This document shows positions 1 to 5,545 of a stretch of 5,697 nt of DNA, one piece after another. The stretch lies in assembly GCA_018818755.1 (NCBI GenBank), contig JAHIRL010000059.1:1-5697 (forward strand), read 5' to 3'. The stretch is from Patescibacteria group bacterium (GTDB taxonomy: Bacteria; Patescibacteriota; Gracilibacteria; UBA1369; LOWO2-01-FULL-3). A program made the position numbers and the translations under genes. Every line of letters begins with the position of its first letter. The stretch's first letter is position 1. The notes beneath the pieces were generated by a model. The model was not told the origin of the DNA. It saw nothing but the letters and a program-made list of their open reading frames with translations, and did no database searches.

Positions 1-183
1 GCTATCAATCTAAAGAAAGGCTCCGGAGTTCCACACAAGGATAAGGTTGGAACTATCAAAAGAGCTCAGCTTGAAGATATCGCAAAGATCAAGATGGAAG
101 ACTTGAACGCAAATGATCTGGATGCGGCTGTAAAAATTATCGGAGGAACTGCACGCAGTATGGGAGTAAAAGTTGAAGGATAA
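1..183 (+). CDS. rplK: 50S ribosomal protein L11, C-terminal part (cut by window edge)
   Basis: The frame is open from base 1 to a TAA stop at 181-183 and gives the last 60 residues of L11. These include the family-typical run KGSGVPHKDKVGTI, then RAQLEDIAKIKM, and the near-universal ending GTARSMGVKVEG. This C-terminal domain binds the GTPase-associated centre of 23S rRNA (helices 43/44), where L11 works with L10/L12 and translation factors. The N-terminal domain, including the proline-rich switch helix, lies outside the window. The next gene is rplA, the classic L11-L1 order, with 64 bases between them that contain a structured RNA. Identity is secure; only the length is unknown. Confidence 0.97.
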   Translation, partial: AINLKKGSGVPHKDKVGTIKRAQLEDIAKIKMEDLNANDLDAAVKIIGGTARSMGVKVEG

Positions 184-194
184 ATAAATATTTC

Positions 195-232
195 GTGGGA
201 GCCTCGCTTATGTGCGGGGCGTTACCTACCAC
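195..232 (+). promoter_or_regulatory. L1-binding mRNA element copying the 23S rRNA L1 stalk
   Basis: The transcript folds as an outer stem GUGG (195-198) with CCAC (229-232). Inside it a 7-bp stem GCCUCGC (201-207) pairs with GCGGGGC (214-220), with one U-G pair and loop UUAUGU. The internal loop is asymmetric: GA on the left and GUUACCUA on the right. The left side GUGGGAGCCU and the right-end UACCAC (with an inserted CU) match the conserved flanks of 23S rRNA helix 77, where L1 binds. In several bacteria and archaea L1 represses its own operon by binding such a mimic. Here it ends 15 bases before the rplA ATG, so bound L1 would plausibly block rplA initiation. The fold was made by eye; binding is inferred. 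Confidence 0.75.
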
Positions 233-247
233 ATAATCAATAAAATC

Positions 248-946
248 ATGAAAAGATCAAAAAAGTACCAGGAAGCTCGTAAGCTAATCGAGAAAGAGGC
301 TTATTTGCTAGACGAGGCCATTGAGTTGGTCAAAAAAACTTCAGTTACGAAATTTGATTCCAGTGTGGAAGTACATTTTCACATGGGGTTGGATCCAAAA
401 CAGGCTGAACAAAACATCAGAACCAGCGTGACTCTTCCCGGGGGAACCGGTAAAGAGGTGCGTGTTGTGGCTTTTGTTGGTGAAGATAAAGTGAAAGAGG
501 CTAAGGATGCGGGAGCGGACGCGGCAGGGACCGAAGAATTGGTGGAAAAAATTGCGGGAGGATGGCTTGATTTTGATGTAGCTGTTGCCAGCCCGGATCA
601 AATGAAAGGACTTGGGAAGATTGCTAAGACTCTTGGACAAAAAGGGCTTATGCCAAACCCGAAGACCGGCACTGTTACTTTGGATATTGCTAAGGCTATT
701 GCCGAGATTAAGATGGGGCGAGTTGAGGTGCGAGTGGATAAACTTGCGAATATTCATCTAAATATTGGAAAGGTTTCTTTTGATGATGCGAAGTTGAAAG
801 AAAACTTGGTGGCAGTTGTTCATTCACTTTTAGAGAATAAACCTGCCAATTCAAAGGGGACTTACATTAAGTCTATGACACTTGCCACAGCAATGGGGCC
901 TGGTGTTCCTGTGGATGTTGCCAGCGCAACTGAGGCTGGAAAGTAG
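248..946 (+). CDS. rplA: 50S ribosomal protein L1
   Basis: This encodes 232 residues, close to the 234 of E. coli L1. L1 forms the mobile L1 stalk that helps release deacylated tRNA from the E site, and in many bacteria it is also a translational repressor. The signature stretch LGQKGLMPNPKTGTVT lies at about 129-144. The N-terminal RNA-binding part has KFDSSVEVHFHMGLD (35-49), and the C-terminal return strand has GTYIKSMTLATAMGPG (204-219). The ATG at 248 was chosen because MKRSKKYQEA is the usual L1 start. A GTG at 212 is in frame, but it would place codons inside the regulatory hairpin. No Shine-Dalgarno sequence precedes the ATG. The gene follows rplK and was probably co-transcribed with it, with its own control from the L1-mimic element just upstream. 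Confidence 0.97.
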   Translation: MKRSKKYQEARKLIEKEAYLLDEAIELVKKTSVTKFDSSVEVHFHMGLDPKQAEQNIRTSVTLPGGTGKEVRVVAFVGEDKVKEAKDAGADAAGTEELVEKIAGGWLDFDVAVASPDQMKGLGKIAKTLGQKGLMPNPKTGTVTLDIAKAIAEIKMGRVEVRVDKLANIHLNIGKVSFDDAKLKENLVAVVHSLLENKPANSKGTYIKSMTLATAMGPGVPVDVASATEAGK

Positions 947-949
947 AGC

Positions 950-970
950 ATTATTAACCATATTGATAAT
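950..970 (+). repeat. Small AT-rich inverted repeat over the next start codon
   Basis: ATTATTAA (950-957) can pair with TTGATAAT (963-970) across the loop CCATA, giving 8 bp with one G-U pair. It begins four bases after the rplA stop and includes the first two bases of the ATG at 969. It is too AT-rich and lacks the T-run of an intrinsic terminator. It may modestly hide the start of the following small gene, or it may be chance in AT-rich DNA. Confidence 0.3.
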
Positions 971-1142
971 GGGTTTTTCTGAATTGCCGAAGCCGCCTAG
1001 CCCAAGAGAGATTAATGAGTTTAAACGGGAAATTGAGGAAACAGAAAAGCGTCTGAATGATCCTACAAGAGGGAATTTTAAAGTTCCTCTTGGAGAAATT
1101 GATGGGATTAGGCTTGCATTGGAGAAAGTGAAGGTGAGTTAG
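969..1142 (+). CDS. Small hypothetical protein (57 aa)
   Basis: I do not recognise this protein. It has 57 residues from ATG 969 to TAG at 1140-1142, starting 22 bases after rplA. It begins MGFSELPKPPSP, which is proline-rich and probably extended. A charged stretch follows (REINEFKREIEETEKRLNDP, residues 13-32) with the pattern of an amphipathic helix or short coiled coil. The tail, DGIRLALEKVKVS, could form a second short helix. No signal peptide, membrane segment or metal-binding motif is seen. In favour of a real gene are the ATG start, the biased composition and the position after rplA. Against it are the small size, the missing ribosome binding site and the absence of a known family. 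A frame open from 882 overlaps rplA out of frame, so the ATG at 969 is preferred. Confidence 0.5.
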   Translation: MGFSELPKPPSPREINEFKREIEETEKRLNDPTRGNFKVPLGEIDGIRLALEKVKVS

Positions 1143-1194
1143 TTTCTCTGTTTTAAGACACTAAATGGCTTTTTGGCGGGCAGAAACTTAGCAT

Positions 1195-1218
1195 TTTGGC
1201 CACGCCGCCGTGGCCAAA
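1195..1218. terminator. Perfect GC-rich hairpin between convergent genes
   Basis: TTTGGCCACG (1195-1204) and CGTGGCCAAA (1209-1218) are exact inverted copies around the loop CCGC, giving a 10-bp stem. It ends two bases from the stop codon of the leftward gene at 1221 and lies 52 bases beyond the last rightward ORF. That is where a shared bidirectional terminator or 3'-end-protecting hairpin would be expected. Neither side has a proper T-run (GTTTAGG on +; AAAATGC on -), so it is not a textbook intrinsic terminator. The stretch 1143-1194 contains no other feature I can support. Confidence 0.5.
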
Positions 1219-1220
1219 GT

Positions 1221-2309
1221 TTAGGCGCACTTGTCGTCTTCGATTTTTTTCGGGTGCCTGCGGTTATACTCCTTGAAGGCCGGAAGATTTATCTCGAGTA
1301 CAACAAGGCCGATTTTGCGCCAAAGTTTTTCGTTTTCAATACAAATTTGTTTCCAAAGCTTTTCGGGGATGCGTTGGGGGGCTTTTATTGATTCGATGCC
1401 AATTTTGGCGATTTTTTTCAACAAAGGGAGGGGGTTTAAACTCTTGGCTATTTTTACTAAATCTATATTTCTTATTCTATCCTTGATGGTCTCGGTGGGA
1501 TTTTTCGATAAATCTCTTAGAAAGGAATCGGTGGCTTTTACAGCTTTGATGCTTGCTCTTGTGAGCGGAAGATATTGTCCCTCTTTGAATGGGCACTCTT
1601 CTCTTTCTACTATTTTCGGCTTGTATCTCTCCAATAATTCCATAATTGTGCCCCATGACAAATAAAACAGAGGTTTGAGCCATAATTGAGTTATGTGCCT
1701 TTTTAGGCCGGTTTTAAAATTGAACATACCAACATCGGCAAGGGCGATTTTACCTTTCTCCATGACGGTCAGGGGTTCTTCGCTACCCTGATATTTTTTG
1801 GCTCTTTCACCTTCAAGTATCATTGTTTCTTTTGCCAGTATTATGTTCGGGATATCCCCTTCTCTTAGAGTTTTATTTATTAGACAATTGATGCAGGGCT
1901 GAATTCTTTCCGGAGACCTTTCCTGGATCGGATTGAGAACTAATGTATAAACAAGGCCCCGGACAGCCATCTTTATAACATCAAAACCCAGAGGATCCAT
2001 CCCGAAGCCTTTTTCCACATATGATTTCTGGGCTTTCTGGGCCAAAGTATAGAATTGTTCGAAGACATCATGTTCTGTATCCTCGCGGATCTCTCTGATT
2101 TTAACAGTTAACTCCTCTATATTGTCTATTTTTGGGGATGTGAGAGTTGCTATGGGATGATCGATTGTGCCCTGCTTGTCTTGAACTGTCGGTTTATAAT
2201 CGATAATGGTGGGAATGTAATTGATATCCAGTTGTTCTGCAATTAGTAGAGCTATTTCTCTTGTGATTGCTCGCGCATCTTGCCACCAGCCAAACCACCA
2301 GCCTTTTTT
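1221..2309 (-). CDS. Possible kinase-like protein, long 3' part of a frameshifted gene (whole gene 1221..2448)
   Basis: Together with the 5' part (2194-2448) this forms one gene of about 408 residues, if one A of the A8 run at 2304-2311 is skipped. This frame is open from 2309 to TAA at 1221-1223. It has no ATG or GTG before residue M150 of the joined protein; the first possible start is TTG at 2045, which would leave 274 residues. The text upstream of that TTG is clearly protein-like (GWWFGWWQDARAITREIALL), so the start is not here. In joined numbering, a likely helix C follows the junction, CINC is at about 185-188, and KIALADVGMF has a DVG at 238-240 that resembles a kinase DFG motif. The C-terminal third is rich in Lys, Ile and Leu and helical in pattern. 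No HRD-type catalytic loop is evident, so a pseudokinase or an unrelated fold is possible. It lies 103 bases downstream of the DUF1385 gene on the same strand. Confidence 0.55.
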   Translation of the reverse strand, partial: KKGWWFGWWQDARAITREIALLIAEQLDINYIPTIIDYKPTVQDKQGTIDHPIATLTSPKIDNIEELTVKIREIREDTEHDVFEQFYTLAQKAQKSYVEKGFGMDPLGFDVIKMAVRGLVYTLVLNPIQERSPERIQPCINCLINKTLREGDIPNIILAKETMILEGERAKKYQGSEEPLTVMEKGKIALADVGMFNFKTGLKRHITQLWLKPLFYLSWGTIMELLERYKPKIVEREECPFKEGQYLPLTRASIKAVKATDSFLRDLSKNPTETIKDRIRNIDLVKIAKSLNPLPLLKKIAKIGIESIKAPQRIPEKLWKQICIENEKLWRKIGLVVLEINLPAFKEYNRRHPKKIEDDKCA

Positions 2310-2448
2310 TTAGAACATCTCCGGTTTCTTCACCTCTAAAATTGTGCTCATTGTAGACTTTGTTCTCGGCGCCTTTACCAAGTTGTTCGCCGGTGAATTT
2401 GGTGGGCTCTTTTGGCCAGCCTAATTTTTCGTAAAATTTGTTAAACAT
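2194..2448 (-). CDS. N-terminal part of the frameshifted kinase-like gene
   Basis: It starts at ATG 2448 with MFNKFYEKLGWPKEP. Residues 23-32, LGKGAENKVY, look like a glycine-rich nucleotide loop (LGxGxExxVY). DVLKK at 44-48 is placed where a kinase would carry its beta-3 lysine. These 48 residues form the true beginning of the protein. After the A8 run this frame reads RLVVWLVARCASNHKRN and stops at 2194-2196, a tail with no protein-like character. Removing one A gives DVLKKGWWFGWWQD and joins the long frame that runs to 1221. As sequenced the product would be 84 residues and non-functional. Causes could be a sequencing or assembly error at a homopolymer, a recent mutation, or slippage on the A-run. 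No ribosome binding site is seen upstream, and a candidate promoter in the 2449-2551 gap is too weak to call. Confidence 0.55.
   Translation of the reverse strand: MFNKFYEKLGWPKEPTKFTGEQLGKGAENKVYNEHNFRGEETGDVLKKRLVVWLVARCASNHKRNSSTNCRTTGYQLHSHHYRL
2304..2311 (-). other. A8 homopolymer at the frame junction
   Basis: On the coding (minus) strand the sequence reads CTAAAAAAAAGGC. With eight A the frame is CTA AAA AAA AGG and soon loses protein character. With seven A it is CTA AAA AAA GGC TGG TGG and continues for 360 more codons. Runs of eight or more A are known sites of RNA-polymerase slippage and also of sequencing error, so either explanation can apply here. Confidence 0.8.
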
Positions 2449-2551
2449 GATTTGTGGTCGCGGTTTTCTAACTTAGATAGTTTTTGGAGGTTCGTCAAAT
2501 TTCTCAGACCGATATTTGGCTTTGTTGACTATATTTTGCGAATTTGCTTTT

Positions 2552-3532
2552 TTAGACCTCGCTTGCTTCCATTGCCAGTGAGTCCTTTAGCGATTTTAGG
2601 CCCACTTCAAGCTGTCCTTCGTCCGGCTCTTTTGTGGTGAGCCTTTGAAACCAAAGGCCGGGAGTAATGATGGCGCGGACCACGATGTTGTCTACAAAGC
2701 GAGCACTTAACTTGAGATATTCGTAGGAAATCCCGGCTATTAGGGGAAGCAAGGCTATGCGCATACCTAGATTGGATAGAAAATCCGGTTGGCGGGGAAC
2801 CACTGTATACACCAAAATGCTGGTTACAAATACTATGAGAACGAAACTTGTACCGCAACGGGGATGGAAACGTGATTCTTTGGCTGCATTCTCGGGGACC
2901 AATTTTTGATGATTTTCGTAGGTGTTGATAGATTTATGCTCAGCTCCATGATATTCAAAAATGCGGTAAAAACTCTTGAATAAGGTAAGAATGTAAATGT
3001 AGGAAAGGAAAATTAACATTTTTGAGGCGCCGTCAATTGCGTTGAAGAGGATGTAGTTTTCGCTTATTGATGGGAAGTAGCGTTCGAGGAGAGTGGCGAT
3101 GCTTAGGGGAATTACCTTAAACAGTACGATGCTTAGGCCGATGGCTAAAATAAAAGAGAAAACCATCATTAGGGCTTCGATTACTTTTTGCCACTTTGTT
3201 TTTTCTCCCTCGGGTTGGCCTGTTTCATCCTCCAACATTTCGTTGGCCGAGAAGTTTATAGCCGAGGTTCCGATGTACATCATTTCGAAAAGATTGATTA
3301 TACCTCGCAGAATCGGAATGTTTAAAAGGCGAAATCGCTGTGTGAGAGTGCGATATTTGCGTTTTTTGCTCTTGATATTCCCTGCCTGTTTGCGAACGGA
3401 AATTACCAAACTGTTTGGGGAGCGCATCATTACGCCTTCCATTACAGCCTGTCCGCCCACGGCAAAATCGATATCAGACTCGGCTGTGATTATCCAATTT
3501 AAAAGGATTTGATTTATGTAAAGTGGTCGCAT
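2552..3532 (-). CDS. DUF1385 family membrane protein (YqhQ-like)
   Basis: This encodes 326 residues, close to the roughly 320 usual for the family. The function is not established; members are predicted inner-membrane proteins with conserved polar motifs. The family markers are in order: GGQAVMEGVMMR (26-37), EYHGAEHK (193-200), RFHPRCGTSF (221-230), GISYEYLKLS (267-276) and PGLWFQRLTTKEP (291-303). The His, Glu and Cys residues in the central motifs could bind a metal, but that is inference. Hydrophobic segments lie near 121-147, 161-185, 227-246 and 257-270. The basic stretch KSKKRKYR (54-61) precedes the first of them and is probably cytosolic. The ATG at 3532 gives a 25-residue lead before the first motif, so a start slightly downstream cannot be excluded. 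No ribosome binding site is visible. It is divergent from dut across 59 bases and upstream of the kinase-like gene. Confidence 0.9.
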   Translation of the reverse strand: MRPLYINQILLNWIITAESDIDFAVGGQAVMEGVMMRSPNSLVISVRKQAGNIKSKKRKYRTLTQRFRLLNIPILRGIINLFEMMYIGTSAINFSANEMLEDETGQPEGEKTKWQKVIEALMMVFSFILAIGLSIVLFKVIPLSIATLLERYFPSISENYILFNAIDGASKMLIFLSYIYILTLFKSFYRIFEYHGAEHKSINTYENHQKLVPENAAKESRFHPRCGTSFVLIVFVTSILVYTVVPRQPDFLSNLGMRIALLPLIAGISYEYLKLSARFVDNIVVRAIITPGLWFQRLTTKEPDEGQLEVGLKSLKDSLAMEASEV

Positions 3533-3564
3533 TTTTGGTTGTTTATGAGCGGTGGATACTTTAT

Positions 3565-3580
3565 CTTATATTTGCAAATA
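3565..3580. promoter_or_regulatory. Divergent promoter region with a 12-bp perfect palindrome
   Basis: The 59-bp gap between the DUF1385 gene and dut must hold both promoters if each has its own. On the + strand TATATT (3567-3572) is a good -10 for dut, about 20 bases before its ATG. On the - strand TATAAG (3570-3565) is a -10 for the DUF1385 gene. No good -35 box is seen for either. TATTTGCAAATA (3569-3580) is an exact palindrome overlapping or touching both -10 boxes, the position of an operator for a dimeric repressor. The regulator is unknown. The call rests on position and symmetry only. Confidence 0.35.
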
Positions 3581-3591
3581 AATAAAGCCTC

Positions 3592-4029
3592 ATGAAAGTC
3601 CGCATCAAGCGAATAAACAAGGATTTGCCACTACCGGTCTACGAAACGGATGGGTCTGTCGGATTTGACATTATGGCTCGTGAAGATTTTGTGGTGCCAG
3701 CTAAGAGCATCGAGATGGTGCCGACAAATCTGATTGTGGAGGTGCCCAGGGGTTACATGCTGGTTGTGGCTTCACGCAGTAGCACGCCTCGCAAGAAAGG
3801 GCTTACTCCCCCGCACGGTTTTGGGATTATCGATCATGATTATTGTGGGAAGGATGATGAAATTAAGGTGCTGGTTTATAATTTTACAGATGAGGAGGTG
3901 AAAATTTCGCAGGGTGAAAAGATTGCTCAGGGAGTTTTTGTGAGAGTTGATAAGTTTGAGTGGGAGGAGGTTTCGGAGATCGAGAGAGAGAGTCGGGGGG
4001 GATTTGGGAGTACGGGGGGATATAATTAA
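3592..4029 (+). CDS. dut: dUTP diphosphatase (dUTPase)
   Basis: The enzyme hydrolyses dUTP to dUMP and pyrophosphate in the cytosol. This keeps uracil out of DNA and supplies the precursor of dTMP. At 145 residues it has the normal length of the trimeric family, and all five motifs are present: I DGSVGFDIMA (20-29), II ASRSSTP (60-66), III GIIDHDYCG (78-86) with D81 as the likely catalytic Asp, IV QGEKIAQGVF (107-116), and V RGGFGSTGGYN (135-145), the flexible P-loop-like tail that closes over the substrate. Motif III continues as KDDE rather than the common GEI or GEL, a small variation. The ATG at 3592 fits the usual MKVRIKR start; there is no Shine-Dalgarno sequence. It is the first gene of a rightward cluster, 7 bases before the kinase gene, with which it is probably co-transcribed. 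Confidence 0.96.
   Translation: MKVRIKRINKDLPLPVYETDGSVGFDIMAREDFVVPAKSIEMVPTNLIVEVPRGYMLVVASRSSTPRKKGLTPPHGFGIIDHDYCGKDDEIKVLVYNFTDEEVKISQGEKIAQGVFVRVDKFEWEEVSEIERESRGGFGSTGGYN
3995..4019 (+). other. Candidate G-quadruplex motif at the end of dut
   Basis: The coding strand has G7 (3995-4001), GGG (4006-4008) and G6 (4014-4019) separated by ATTT and AGTAC. Splitting G7 into two GGG tracts gives four G-tracts with loops of 1, 4 and 5 bases, which satisfies the usual G3+N1-7 rule. The bases encode dUTPase motif V, where glycines are fixed, but GGG is one choice among four glycine codons. It ends 17 bases before the next start codon, so a folded mRNA could affect translation there. Folding is inferred. 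Confidence 0.5.
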
Positions 4030-4036
4030 TTTTTTT

Positions 4037-4639
4037 ATGAAAAAAGGCGTTCTTATTACACTTTACGGAATCAATAATATCGGCAAATCTACTCATGCTA
4101 AGATTTTAACGCGCAAGATCAAAAAAGCGGGTTATGAAGCCAAATATTTAAAATATCCGATTTATGATATCTCCCCCACCGGCCCTTTTATCAATGCTGT
4201 TTTGAGGGGCAAGGGAGAACAGAAAATTAGTGAAGATGAGTTGCAGTTGTGGTTTGTACTGAATCGTTATCAGTATCAGCCGAAGATTTTGAAACTTCTT
4301 GAGGCCGGTGTGATTGTGGTGGCGGAGGATTATACGGGGACGGGAATAACCTGGGGAGCGGCCAAGGGGCTTGACCGGGAGTGGCTGGAGAGTGCGAACC
4401 AACATTTACTGAAGGAGGATTTTGCTTTGATGATGGAAGGGCAACGGGACAGAAGTGCGAAGGAAGATGTGCATATTCATGAGCAAAATGAGGAGTTGAT
4501 TGAGAAGTGCATAATCGAGCATGAAATTTCGGCCCGAAAATATGGCTGGAGGAAGGTGCCATTGCAAGAGGAGGTTGTGGATACGGCCAAGTTGATCTGG
4601 AATGAAGTTGACGATTTTTTGCAGGAAAGATATAGTTAA
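4037..4639 (+). CDS. tmk: Thymidylate kinase-like protein (divergent)
   Basis: This encodes 200 residues of a P-loop nucleoside monophosphate kinase, most probably converting dTMP to dTDP with ATP. The Walker A loop is GINNIGKST (11-19), preceded by a beta strand (VLITLY) as in thymidylate kinases. The usual DRY motif is replaced by AEDYTGTGITWG (96-107). A candidate lid region, EGQRDRSAKED (134-144), carries two arginines. No DNA-binding or membrane segment is seen, and the length fits the family (about 200-215). ATG 4037 was chosen because it puts the P-loop at the normal distance; a longer frame from 3947 would overlap dut. No Shine-Dalgarno sequence precedes it. The position after dut supports dTMP as substrate. 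A deoxynucleoside kinase or another NMP kinase is the main alternative. Confidence 0.85.
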   Translation: MKKGVLITLYGINNIGKSTHAKILTRKIKKAGYEAKYLKYPIYDISPTGPFINAVLRGKGEQKISEDELQLWFVLNRYQYQPKILKLLEAGVIVVAEDYTGTGITWGAAKGLDREWLESANQHLLKEDFALMMEGQRDRSAKEDVHIHEQNEELIEKCIIEHEISARKYGWRKVPLQEEVVDTAKLIWNEVDDFLQERYS

Positions 4640-4674
4640 ATTGCCTTAAGTTTTGGGGGATTTTTTTATTTTTT

Positions 4675-4679
4675 AAGGG
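4675..4679 (+). promoter_or_regulatory. Ribosome binding site of folD
   Basis: AAGGG lies 7 bases before the folD ATG. It is the only convincing Shine-Dalgarno-like sequence before any start in the window and supports initiation at 4687. It overlaps TTAAGG (4673-4678), which can pair with CCTTAA (4644-4649) just after the kinase stop, so the site could be partly masked. Confidence 0.5.
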
Positions 4680-4686
4680 TTTTATC

Positions 4687-5544
4687 ATGGCAATTATGGA
4701 TGGCAAATTGGTATCAAAGGAATTGCTTGGCAGCTTGACGCACGAAGTTAACCGCATGCACCTCGACCATATTCATCCTAAGCTGGTGGTTATTCTTGTT
4801 GGGAAAGATCCAGCTTCCCTCTCATACATTCGCTCAAAGCAGTTGGCCTGCGCTGTTACTGGGATTGAATGGGAGCAGATTGATTACCAAACAGATGTGA
4901 GTAACGATGAATTGATCGGGAAAATTCACGAACTAAATAGTGACGAGACTGTGCATGGGATTTTGGTGCAATTGCCACTCCCAGACCATATTTATACACC
5001 AGAAGTCATTAAGGCTATCGATCCCAAAAAGGATGTAGACGGGTTTACCGCTTACAACCTGGGCAAGATGTTTCTCAGTACTGAGTTTGAAGACTTGGCT
5101 CCCTGCACACCGCTGGGAGTTATTAGAATGTTGGAATATTATGATATTGATCCTAAAGGCAAAGAAGCTGTTGTTGTGGGACATAGCAATATCGTTGGAA
5201 AGCCTTTATCTACGATGCTTTTGAACCGAAATGCGACAGTGACCACTTGTCATATTCATACTAAGGATCTGGCTTTTCATACAAGGAGGGCGGATATTTT
5301 GTGTGTGGGAGTGGGGAAAGCGAACTTGATTACTGCAGATATGGTGAAGGAGGGAGCTGTGGTTGTGGATATCGGAATCAATAGACTTGATGACGGGCGT
5401 TTGGTTGGAGATTGTGACTTTGAGGAAATAGCTAAAAAAGCCGCTTATATTACACCTGTTCCAGGGGGAGCCGGGCCGATGACTGTGGCCTGTTTGATGG
5501 AAAATGTGGTAAAGGCGGCCAAAATAATTCATAACTACAAATAA
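4687..5544 (+). CDS. folD: Bifunctional methylene-THF dehydrogenase / methenyl-THF cyclohydrolase
   Basis: FolD oxidises 5,10-methylene-THF with NAD(P)+ to methenyl-THF and hydrolyses it to 10-formyl-THF, the formyl donor for purine synthesis and for initiator tRNA. The 285 residues match the family (about 280-290). Visible motifs are YIRSK (47-51) with catalytic Lys51, GILVQLPLP (91-99) with Gln95, DVDGF (116-120), PCTPLG (139-144), the nucleotide-binding loop VVGHSNIVGKP (163-173), DIGIN (228-232), and the C-terminal signature PVPGGAGPMT (258-267). All active-site residues that I can place are intact, so both activities are expected. The start at 4687 is supported by an AAGGG site. It lies 47 bases after the kinase gene and one base before purF, consistent with a shared transcript and a role in supplying purine synthesis. 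Confidence 0.97.
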   Translation: MAIMDGKLVSKELLGSLTHEVNRMHLDHIHPKLVVILVGKDPASLSYIRSKQLACAVTGIEWEQIDYQTDVSNDELIGKIHELNSDETVHGILVQLPLPDHIYTPEVIKAIDPKKDVDGFTAYNLGKMFLSTEFEDLAPCTPLGVIRMLEYYDIDPKGKEAVVVGHSNIVGKPLSTMLLNRNATVTTCHIHTKDLAFHTRRADILCVGVGKANLITADMVKEGAVVVDIGINRLDDGRLVGDCDFEEIAKKAAYITPVPGGAGPMTVACLMENVVKAAKIIHNYK

Positions 5545-5545
5545 T

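Noticed and set aside
212..247. Upstream GTG as the start of rplA
   Set aside because: It lies inside the L1-mimic hairpin and adds 12 residues (MRGVTYHIINKI) not found in L1; the ATG at 248 gives the family's normal N-terminus.
341..757. Open frame on the minus strand opposite rplA
   Set aside because: It is the complement of a highly conserved ribosomal gene; the predicted protein resembles nothing and has no separate signals.
1231..1665. Plus-strand open frame opposite the kinase-like gene
   Set aside because: The opposite frame has clearer protein character and continues for over 1 kb; this looks like a shadow.
2470..2498. Minus-strand promoter for the kinase-like gene (TTGACG, 17-base spacer, TAAGTT)
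   Set aside because: The -35 is good, but the -10 matches the consensus at only three of six positions; the gene may be read through from the DUF1385 gene.
3947..4036. Earlier start for the thymidylate kinase-like gene, overlapping dut
   Set aside because: It would add 30 arginine- and glycine-rich residues that are dut motif V read in another frame; the P-loop is correctly placed from ATG 4037.
4644..4678. CCTTAA/TTAAGG hairpin as a terminator between the kinase gene and folD
   Set aside because: The stem is only 6 bp with a loop of over 20 bases, and no T-run follows; at most it could mask the folD ribosome binding site.
4227..4757. Minus-strand open frame opposite the kinase gene and folD start
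   Set aside because: It overlaps two well-supported genes and has the biased Pro/Ser/His composition typical of an antisense shadow.
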